Shown here in pieces: positions 1 to 4,341 of a DNA stretch of 5,273 bases. Numbering within the stretch: the first letter of the stretch is position 1; every line of letters starts with the position of its first letter. The stretch lies in assembly GCA_009700715.1 (NCBI GenBank), contig WLLM01000074.1, positions 1 to 5,273 on the forward strand. Reading direction: 5' to 3'. This DNA is from Actinomycetota bacterium (GTDB taxonomy: Bacteria > Actinomycetota > Actinomycetes > Nanopelagicales > Nanopelagicaceae). Below the pieces are notes generated by a model. That model was not told where the DNA came from and searched no databases. It was given only the letters and a program-made list of their open reading frames with translations. The position numbers were made by a program, and so were the translations under genes.

Positions 1-1
1 G

Positions 2-75
2 CGACCCGGACGGGACTTGAACCCGCGACCTCCGCCGTGACAGGGCGGCGCGCTAACCAACTGCGCTACCGGGCC
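2..75 (-). tRNA. tRNA-Asp (anticodon GTC)
   Basis: This is the aspartate tRNA that reads GAC/GAU codons. On the minus strand it folds into a full cloverleaf. The acceptor stem GGCCCGG pairs with CCGGGTC with one G-U pair. The anticodon loop CTGTCAC (43 down to 37) sits on a GC-rich stem, with anticodon GTC at 41-39. The T arm contains GGGTTCAAGTCCC. The discriminator base is G (position 2), as expected for tRNA-Asp. Only one further base (a C in tRNA sense) lies before the window edge, so an encoded CCA cannot be judged. It lies 81 nt downstream of tRNA-Glu on the same strand and is probably co-transcribed with it. Confidence 0.97.
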
Positions 76-88
76 TTAAAGAATGAAA

Positions 89-107
89 ACATAAGTGGCT
101 CTTATGT
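89..107 (-). other. Hairpin in the tRNA-Glu/tRNA-Asp spacer
   Basis: A perfect 7-bp inverted repeat (acataag / cttatgt, 89-95 and 101-107) encloses a 5-nt loop. On the minus strand, the direction of both tRNAs, the stem is followed by TTT (four T's in a row counting the stem's last base) and then CATTC. The stem is AT-rich and the T tract is short, so it would be a weak terminator at best. It could instead be a processing or attenuation structure that lowers tRNA-Asp relative to tRNA-Glu. The 8-mer ccttaaag occurs on both sides (74-81 and 110-117). Confidence 0.4.
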
Positions 108-156
108 CACCTTAAAGCCTTCTCAAACATCTGTACCGAATGAATTCGGCCTTGCG

Positions 157-229
157 TGCCCCCAACGGGATTCGAACCCGTGTTACCGCCGTGAAAGGGC
201 GATGTCCTAGGCCCCTAGACGATGGGGAC
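157..229 (-). tRNA. tRNA-Glu (anticodon TTC)
   Basis: This is the glutamate tRNA that reads GAA/GAG. On the minus strand the acceptor stem GTCCCCA pairs with TGGGGGC. The D arm contains TCGTCTAGGGGCCTAGGACA, typical of tRNA-Glu. The anticodon loop is CTTTCAC with TTC at 195-193, and the T arm is CGGGTTCGAATCCCG. The discriminator is A at 157, and the next bases in tRNA sense are CGC, so the CCA tail is not encoded and must be added by a nucleotidyltransferase. It is the promoter-proximal member of a Glu-Asp pair. Confidence 0.97.
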
Positions 230-244
230 GTTTGAGGCTCGCAA

Positions 245-274
245 ATCGTACCCGCTAGAGGGGCGCTAACCCAA
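245..274 (-). promoter_or_regulatory. Candidate promoter of the tRNA-Glu/tRNA-Asp transcript
   Basis: Reading the minus strand, TTGGGT (274-269) and TACGAT (250-245) are separated by 18 nt and fit a housekeeping-sigma -35/-10 pair. The -10 box matches the TAnnnT core. Transcription would start near 238, giving a leader of about 9 nt before the tRNA-Glu 5' end at 229. A near-palindrome (taacc / ggtta, 267-271 and 278-282) overlaps the -35 region; its meaning is unknown. The call rests on motif match and position only. Confidence 0.4.
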
Positions 275-288
275 ATTGGTTAAATGCC

Positions 289-302
289 CGCGCAAAAGCG
301 CG
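289..302 (-). other. GC-rich hairpin after the SIMPL gene
   Basis: A perfect 5-bp stem (cgcgc / gcgcg) with a four-base loop lies 27 nt past the SIMPL stop codon. In the direction of that gene the loop is TTTT and the sequence continues GGCATTTAACC, without a T tract. It may help end or stabilise the SIMPL transcript before the tRNA promoter, but it is not a canonical intrinsic terminator. Confidence 0.3.
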
Positions 303-328
303 AAATACCGCGAGAAATTACCAGGGAT

Positions 329-1054
329 TTAGAGAAGCGCCCACTGAATCGAGATCGAAACAGTTACATCTTGCTGACCTAAATCAACAACAGTTGCTTC
401 TGAATCAGCAGCCTTTGCCATCGCCATTACTGGTGGATAACTAATTGGGCTTGAGTTCTCAACTAAGTAATTAACACGACCAAGTTTTGCACCAAGTAAT
501 TTCGCATATGAAGCAGCTTTTGCCTTTGCATTTTTTACTGCATTAGCGCGTGCAGATTCTGTCGCCTTTGACGAATCAAGAACAAATGGAGTTACGCCTT
601 GGATCTGCAAGTTATCTCCACCAGCTGCTACAACTGCATCTACTACAGCGCCCGCATTTGCTGCGCTCTTGATAGTTACTGCAAAACCTTGTGATCCACG
701 GTAACCAACAAGGACAGAACCTTTGTCCTGTGTGTAGTTGTACTCGGGATAAACGCTAATGCTCTGGGTTGCGATATCTGCCTTAGCGATACCGGCTGCA
801 GTTAGCGCGGCGCGCACAGCGGCCGCAGAGGCTGAAGTCTTAGCAAGCGCTTCTTTGTTTGATCCTGCGACAACAGAGACATTCGCATTTAGACGCACAG
901 CATCTGGCGTGACCTTTACAGATCCATCAGAGTTAACGGTCACATATCTAGTAGCTGTAGTTGCCGCGTTAGCCGGGACGGATAGTGCAGCCCCGCCAAC
1001 TAAAGTAAGTGCGATTGCGATTACAGCTATTTTGCGAATACGTGTAGTTGTCAT
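329..1054 (-). CDS. Exported SIMPL-domain (DUF541) protein
   Basis: This is a 241-aa secreted or cell-surface protein of the SIMPL/DUF541 family. The biochemical role of the family is poorly defined; some members are linked to oxidative-stress defence. Residues 1-30 form a Sec signal peptide: a basic N-terminus (RIRK), a hydrophobic stretch 9-26, and an ANA|A cleavage site after residue 30. The SIMPL domain covers about 36-241. Its family features are an opening strand with SVKVTPD (45-51), TQSISVYPEYNY (96-107), an Ala/Lys-rich helix ending LLGAKLGRV (186-194), and a closing strand VTVSISIQW (230-238). The ATG at 1054 is chosen because an AGGAG site lies 11 nt upstream and the signal peptide starts properly there. 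An upstream in-frame GTG (1084) would put that site inside the gene. The gene begins 70 nt after the glycosyltransferase stop on the same strand, and no clear promoter is visible between them, so co-transcription is possible. Family call is firm; function is open. Confidence 0.9.
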   Translation of the reverse strand: MTTTRIRKIAVIAIALTLVGGAALSVPANAATTATRYVTVNSDGSVKVTPDAVRLNANVSVVAGSNKEALAKTSASAAAVRAALTAAGIAKADIATQSISVYPEYNYTQDKGSVLVGYRGSQGFAVTIKSAANAGAVVDAVVAAGGDNLQIQGVTPFVLDSSKATESARANAVKNAKAKAASYAKLLGAKLGRVNYLVENSSPISYPPVMAMAKAADSEATVVDLGQQDVTVSISIQWALL

Positions 1055-1065
1055 GGAATAAGTAT

Positions 1066-1070
1066 CTCCT
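1066..1070 (-). promoter_or_regulatory. Shine-Dalgarno site of the SIMPL gene
   Basis: AGGAG on the minus strand, 11 nt before the ATG at 1054. It is the only clear Shine-Dalgarno match in front of any gene in this window. It decides the start, because the longer GTG-initiated frame from 1084 would include it as codons. Confidence 0.7.
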
Positions 1071-1124
1071 ATTAATTTACGCACTGCTTAATGAGGTCTG
1101 AGAAAAGCGTGTGGATTTGATCGC

Positions 1125-2255
1125 TTATAGCGATTGATAAAGGTCGCTGTGATCTTTGATCATGCGATCCAGCGAGAAATAACGCTCGGCATGTGCTTTT
1201 CCGGCGGCGCCCATCATCTGGCGCAATTGCGGATCGCGCGCCAATTTTTCAACAGCGTCAGCGATATCTGCGGGTGAGGTAGGGGTCAGATAACCAGTGC
1301 TCTCGTTAATTACGATATCGGAGATGGATCCAACGTTCGTCGCGACAATTGGTAAACCAGCTTGTGCTGCTTGAATCAAAGTAAGTGGAATACCTTCGTT
1401 ATCTGAAGTCAGAATCGCGATATCACTTGCCGCAAATATCTGATCGATATCGCTGCGCCATCCAAAGAAGGTCATATTCAACTGATCATTCATAGCACGC
1501 TGCTTCGAACTCTCAAATAGTTCGCCTTCGCCAGCAACTAAGAAGCGCAGATCAATTCCGCGGCGCTTACATTCAGCTGCAACATCGAGCAAGCGATCTG
1601 GGCGCTTGATCTGAGTTAGGCGACCTACAAAGGTGCAATATAAAACTTCAGATGAAATCCCAAGTGCAGCTTGTGCTGCAGACTTAGGACCAGTCTTAGG
1701 AGTTGGTAAACCTGGAAAGAAGACGCGGTACTTGTCAGCGCGACCGATACCAACTGCTAGTAAATCTGCTTTTACTTTGCTGCCGATCGCAATCAAAACA
1801 CTGGTACGTGCCGCAAAGAAATTTTCAATCAAAATTACTATTTGCGTTATGACTTTGTTGAAGTAGCCATGGAGTAAGTGGCCATGAAAGGTGTGAACGC
1901 GCACCGCGCCACGTCCCGCTAAAAGTGATGCCAAGCGACCCAACACTCCAGCTTTAGCGGTATGGGTATGGATTACATCCGGTTTGTATTTACGGATAAG
2001 TGAAACCAAACCAAAGAAAGCTTTTAAATCGGCAACTAACGAAACAGATCGACCTAAACCGGCAATGCGCGTCGCCTTAATATCTTTGGCGACAGTGTCG
2101 AGATAATCCGCTTCATTATCATCGCAATAACCAGTGACCAAGATTTGCTCAAAACGGTTTTTATCTAGCCCGCGCATAAGTTCGGCCACGATCACAGCAG
2201 GACCACCCACATTCATGCGGGCGATTATCTGCATTACCTTTACCTGCGCGGCCAT
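1125..2255 (-). CDS. GT4-type (GT-B fold) glycosyltransferase
   Basis: A 376-aa retaining glycosyltransferase of the GT4 group, likely transferring a sugar from a nucleotide donor to an envelope glycan or lipid-linked acceptor at the cytoplasmic face. Acceptor and sugar cannot be read from sequence. The N-terminal acceptor domain (about 5-185) opens with IARMNVGGPA (11-20), the glycine loop of the fold, and has HTHTAKAGVLGR (96-107) and HTFHGH (121-126). The C-terminal donor domain (about 200-360) has VGRLTQIKRPDRLL (210-223), with R212 and K217 placed to bind the donor diphosphate, then GEGE (242-245) and the donor motif at 287-295. That motif is E287-GIPLTLI-Q295, so the usual second Glu of EX7E is Gln. 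The ATG at 2255 is preferred over an in-frame GTG at 2294, which would run the gene up to the divergent ATG. A weak GAGAAG (2269-2264) lies 8 nt upstream. It is divergent from the Sua5-type gene and followed by the SIMPL gene. Confidence 0.92.
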   Translation of the reverse strand: MAAQVKVMQIIARMNVGGPAVIVAELMRGLDKNRFEQILVTGYCDDNEADYLDTVAKDIKATRIAGLGRSVSLVADLKAFFGLVSLIRKYKPDVIHTHTAKAGVLGRLASLLAGRGAVRVHTFHGHLLHGYFNKVITQIVILIENFFAARTSVLIAIGSKVKADLLAVGIGRADKYRVFFPGLPTPKTGPKSAAQAALGISSEVLYCTFVGRLTQIKRPDRLLDVAAECKRRGIDLRFLVAGEGELFESSKQRAMNDQLNMTFFGWRSDIDQIFAASDIAILTSDNEGIPLTLIQAAQAGLPIVATNVGSISDIVINESTGYLTPTSPADIADAVEKLARDPQLRQMMGAAGKAHAERYFSLDRMIKDHSDLYQSL

Positions 2256-2294
2256 GTGGTTATCTTCTCGCAAAAAGGCGGGATAATTGCGCAC
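2256..2294. promoter_or_regulatory. 39-bp divergent promoter region
   Basis: All promoter information for the glycosyltransferase (minus) and the Sua5-type gene (plus), unless it extends into the coding regions, must fit here. Both genes start with CAC-ATG, which makes a 6-bp inverted repeat, CATGTG (2253-2258) and CACATG (2292-2297), across the gap. Plus-strand GATAAT (2282-2287) is a good -10 box. On the minus strand a weaker GAAGAT (2267-2262) lies 6 nt before the ATG. The two -35 regions would overlap the opposing start regions, so the promoters probably compete or share control. No clear -35 hexamer is seen on either strand. Confidence 0.5.
2282..2287 (+). promoter_or_regulatory. -10 box GATAAT for the Sua5-type gene, likely leaderless
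   Basis: GATAAT matches five of six bases of TATAAT, and only 7 nt separate it from the ATG at 2295. A start site 7-8 nt downstream falls on or next to the A of ATG, so the mRNA would have no leader. There is no good Shine-Dalgarno site in front of this ATG, which agrees with leaderless translation, common in actinobacteria. Confidence 0.5.
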
Positions 2295-3260
2295 ATGACT
2301 AGTGGTGAATTCGTCTCAAATTGCACCGCTGATGCGCTCTCGTCGGCCGCAAAGTTGCTTATTGGCGGTGGGCTTGTCGCCTTTCCAACCGAAACTGTTT
2401 ATGGACTCGGCGCAGATGCCACTAATTCCGCAGCTGTTGCACGTATTTATCACGCAAAAGGTCGTCCCGCAGATCATCCACTAATTGTCCATATTCATTC
2501 GCTGCAAGCGATGGGCGAATGGGCTGATGAAATCCCTGATTATGCAATCGTGCTAGCGAGAAGTTTTTGGCCAGGGCCAATGACGTTAGTTCTAAAACGT
2601 TCCTTGCTTGCCGAAGATTTTGTCACAGGAGGCCAACCAACTGTTGGACTACGAGTTCCAGATCATGTTGTTGCGCTTGCCTTACTTTCTGCCTTTGAAA
2701 AGATTGGCGGCAAGGGAATTGCAGCACCAAGTGCCAATCGTTTTGGCCATGTTTCGCCAACGACTGCCGATGCGGTACGCGAAGAACTTTCTGAATACTT
2801 ACTTCCCACGGATCAAATCCTTGATGGCGGTTCATCATCAGTGGGTGTTGAATCAACCATTATCGATTGCACATCAATTGCTCCGCGGATTTTGCGTCCG
2901 GGTGCGATTACTGCCGAAATGATCGAAGAAGCTACTGGACTTAAAATTTCAAAGGAAGAAACCAATATTCGAGTTAGTGGATCTTTAGAAAATCACTATG
3001 CCCCTAGTGCAACCGTTGAACTCAACCGGGCACCACTCGCTGGCGAAGGATTCATTGCACTTGCAGAATTTGAAACACCTGAAAATGTAATTCGCTTAGC
3101 AACGCCTAAGAACGTTGAAGAATTTGCACGAGTGATTTATTCAGCGCTACGTGATGCCGACAAGGAAGGTCTAAAAACCGTTGTAGTGCAAGCACCAATA
3201 GGTGACGGTTTAGCCCTAGCCATCCGCGACCGCTTAATGCGAGCGTCAAAGGGGCGATAA
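2295..3260 (+). CDS. Threonylcarbamoyl-AMP synthase, two-domain Sua5 type
   Basis: This 321-aa cytoplasmic enzyme makes threonylcarbamoyl-AMP from threonine, bicarbonate and ATP, the first step of t6A37 formation on ANN-decoding tRNAs; TsaB/TsaD partners then transfer the group. The YrdC-like catalytic domain (about 13-206) shows PTETVYGLG (31-39), KGRP (55-58), HPLIVH (61-66), FWPGPMTLVL (91-100), TVGLRVPDH (116-124), APSAN (144-148), GVESTIID (184-191) and LRPGAI (200-205). A linker with the Sua5 signature HYAP (234-237) leads into the C-terminal Sua5 domain, ending in GDGLALAIRDRLMRA. The length is slightly below the 340-350 aa typical of Sua5, mainly in the C-terminal domain, and well above the roughly 190-aa single-domain TsaC. 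The ATG at 2295 is favoured by the -10 spacing and by family alignment; the upstream GTG at 2256 would add 13 unsupported residues. A t6A-type substrate, tRNA-Lys, follows 53 nt downstream. The name tsaC or sua5 depends on convention. Confidence 0.95.
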   Translation: MTSGEFVSNCTADALSSAAKLLIGGGLVAFPTETVYGLGADATNSAAVARIYHAKGRPADHPLIVHIHSLQAMGEWADEIPDYAIVLARSFWPGPMTLVLKRSLLAEDFVTGGQPTVGLRVPDHVVALALLSAFEKIGGKGIAAPSANRFGHVSPTTADAVREELSEYLLPTDQILDGGSSSVGVESTIIDCTSIAPRILRPGAITAEMIEEATGLKISKEETNIRVSGSLENHYAPSATVELNRAPLAGEGFIALAEFETPENVIRLATPKNVEEFARVIYSALRDADKEGLKTVVVQAPIGDGLALAIRDRLMRASKGR

Positions 3261-3268
3261 AACTCCGC

Positions 3269-3274
3269 TAAGAT
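3269..3274 (+). promoter_or_regulatory. -10 box TAAGAT upstream of tRNA-Lys
   Basis: TAAGAT matches the TAnnnT core of a housekeeping promoter and lies 9 nt after the Sua5-type stop codon. Transcription would start near 3281, giving a tRNA leader of about 33 nt. The -35 region falls inside the end of the upstream gene and has no obvious TTGACA-like hexamer, so the call rests on the -10 alone. It would drive tRNA-Lys and the transporter behind it. Confidence 0.45.
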
Positions 3275-3284
3275 ACGGCGAGTG

Positions 3285-3305
3285 TTCGGTGCAACTTTTG
3301 CCGAA
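3285..3305 (+). other. Hairpin in the tRNA-Lys leader
   Basis: The arms TTCGGTGCAA (3285-3294) and TTGCCGAA (3298-3305) pair over 8 bp with a 2-nt bulge and a 3-nt loop. The sequence after the stem is ATACAGTG, without a T tract, so it is not an intrinsic terminator for the upstream gene. It lies wholly in the 5' leader of pre-tRNA-Lys and may affect RNase P processing or simply be a spacer fold. Confidence 0.35.
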
Positions 3306-3313
3306 ATACAGTG

Positions 3314-3386
3314 GGGCCTTTAGCTCAGTCGGTAGAGCAACGGACTTTTAATCCGTGGGTCGTCGGTTCGAGCCCGACAGGGCCCA
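3314..3386 (+). tRNA. tRNA-Lys (anticodon TTT)
   Basis: This lysine tRNA reads AAA/AAG. The acceptor stem GGGCCTT pairs with AGGGCCC (3379-3385) with one U-G pair. The D arm is AGCTCAGTCGGTAGAGC. The anticodon stem ACGGA/TCCGT holds loop CTTTTAA with TTT at 3347-3349, and the T arm is GTCGG TTCGAGC CCGAC. The discriminator is A at 3386 and no CCA is encoded. U36 and A37 (3349 and 3350) make it a standard t6A substrate, so the product of the upstream gene should take part in modifying it. The next gene starts at 3388, one base beyond the discriminator. Confidence 0.98.
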
Positions 3387-3387
3387 C

Positions 3388-4296
3388 GTGTCATCTTCAA
3401 CGCCAGAGAAGAAAAACAGTTGGCTTCCGATATACCTGGCGCTTGGTGTTGTCTGGGGATGCTCATTTATTTTTATAAAACTCGGCCTTGAATTCTTAAC
3501 TCCATTTGGCGTCGCCTTCGGACGGTGCGCATTAGGCGCACTCACTTTGCTTGGCTGGGCCAAGTACAAAGGAATAGCGCTGCCTGAATCAAAGAAAGTT
3601 TGGCTCCATCTTTGGGTTGTATCAATGTTGCTGAATGTTTTGCCTGGTGTTTTCTTTGCGTTGGCAGAAACTGAAGTTACTTCAATTCTTGCTGGAATTA
3701 TTAATGCAGTAACACCTTTAATGACGCTACTTGCCATCATGGTTGTTACTCGCGAAGAAAAGCCAAAGTTCTATCAAGTTGTAGGTATTTTTATCGGTTT
3801 CCTCGGGGTATTGACTGTGCTGGGTGCCTGGAAAGGACTTGGCGATAATCCACTTTGGGCGGTACTCGTGTTACTTGCAGCCGTTACTTGCTATGGATTC
3901 TCTTTTCCATATTCACGCCGCTTCGTAATTCCTCACAAGTTGCAACCAGAATCAATTGCGGCCGCACAAGTAACAACAGGTGCGATAACTCTTCTCCCTT
4001 TATATCTTTTCGATGGAATTGCTAAAGATGAATATCGTCCAGCTCCAGTGTTGGCAATGATCGCACTCGGCGTATTCGGAAGCGGTTTTGCTTACATTTG
4101 GAACTTCAAAGTTATGGCTATTGCCGGCAGTGCAATTGCGAGCAGCGTCACATATTTAACGCCTTTGGTTGCAGTTATTGTTGGCGTGATTTTCTTGCAA
4201 GAGAGAATTTTCTGGCACGAACCAGTTGGGGCGCTAATAGTTTTATTAGGTGCGGCAATCGGTCAAAATCGCATTAAATTCTCAGCAGGGAAATAG
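3388..4296 (+). CDS. DMT-family (EamA) transporter
   Basis: A 302-aa inner-membrane transporter of the drug/metabolite superfamily with two EamA repeats (about 13-148 and 154-295). Such proteins usually export amino acids, metabolites or drugs; the substrate cannot be read from the sequence. About ten membrane helices are visible, roughly at 13-31, 36-56, 74-92, 97-121, 128-147, 154-172, 188-207, 219-239, 244-268 and 277-293. Family marks are VWG..F near the start (22-27), the NAVTPL motif (106-111) and its second-repeat partner TYLTPL (255-260), with acidic residues E123 and E272 after the paired helices. The GTG at 3388 gives the normal short cytoplasmic head (MSSSTPEKK). A farther GTG at 3355 would lie inside the tRNA, and no other usual start codon precedes the first helix. 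There is no Shine-Dalgarno site, since the upstream bases are the tRNA T arm and acceptor stem, so translation is probably (near-)leaderless after tRNA processing. Confidence 0.92.
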   Translation: MSSSTPEKKNSWLPIYLALGVVWGCSFIFIKLGLEFLTPFGVAFGRCALGALTLLGWAKYKGIALPESKKVWLHLWVVSMLLNVLPGVFFALAETEVTSILAGIINAVTPLMTLLAIMVVTREEKPKFYQVVGIFIGFLGVLTVLGAWKGLGDNPLWAVLVLLAAVTCYGFSFPYSRRFVIPHKLQPESIAAAQVTTGAITLLPLYLFDGIAKDEYRPAPVLAMIALGVFGSGFAYIWNFKVMAIAGSAIASSVTYLTPLVAVIVGVIFLQERIFWHEPVGALIVLLGAAIGQNRIKFSAGK

Positions 4297-4329
4297 GTGT
4301 CGTAGCCGCTTCTGGCGAAAGAATTTCTA

Positions 4330-4335
4330 GATAAT
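4330..4335 (+). promoter_or_regulatory. -10 box GATAAT for the Ig-like gene, likely leaderless
   Basis: GATAAT ends 6 nt before the ATG at 4342, so transcription would begin at or next to the start codon. No Shine-Dalgarno site is present. The extended element GATAATTG (4330-4337) is identical to that in front of the Sua5-type gene (2282-2289). The -35 region is not clear. The promoter sits in the 45-nt gap after the transporter stop, giving this gene its own start even if read-through also occurs. Confidence 0.5.
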
Positions 4336-4341
4336 TGGCTC

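Noticed and set aside
285..310. Intrinsic terminator after the SIMPL gene
   Set aside because: A GC-rich hairpin is present (289-302) but no T tract follows it on the minus strand, so it is listed only as a hairpin.
759..1061. A 100-codon plus-strand open frame
   Set aside because: It lies wholly antisense to the SIMPL gene, has Ala/Val-rich low-complexity sequence mirroring that gene's codons, and lacks a family match or ribosome site.
1633..1866. A 77-codon plus-strand open frame inside the glycosyltransferase
   Set aside because: It is antisense to the conserved middle of the GT4 gene, with no start-site support.
2608..2922. Open frames on both strands inside the Sua5-type gene (also 2302-2484 plus and 2623-2856 minus)
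   Set aside because: They overlap a strongly supported enzyme with all motifs in frame, and their translations look like shifted-frame sequence rich in Gln, His and Pro.
3314..3390. tRNA-Lys as an integration (att) site for a mobile element
   Set aside because: The tRNA 3' end is followed directly by an ordinary transporter gene. No integrase and no second copy of the tRNA 3' sequence were seen in the window.
3348..3740. A 130-codon minus-strand open frame across tRNA-Lys and the transporter start
   Set aside because: It is antisense to a tRNA and to the first helices of a clear transporter. It encodes no recognisable domain.
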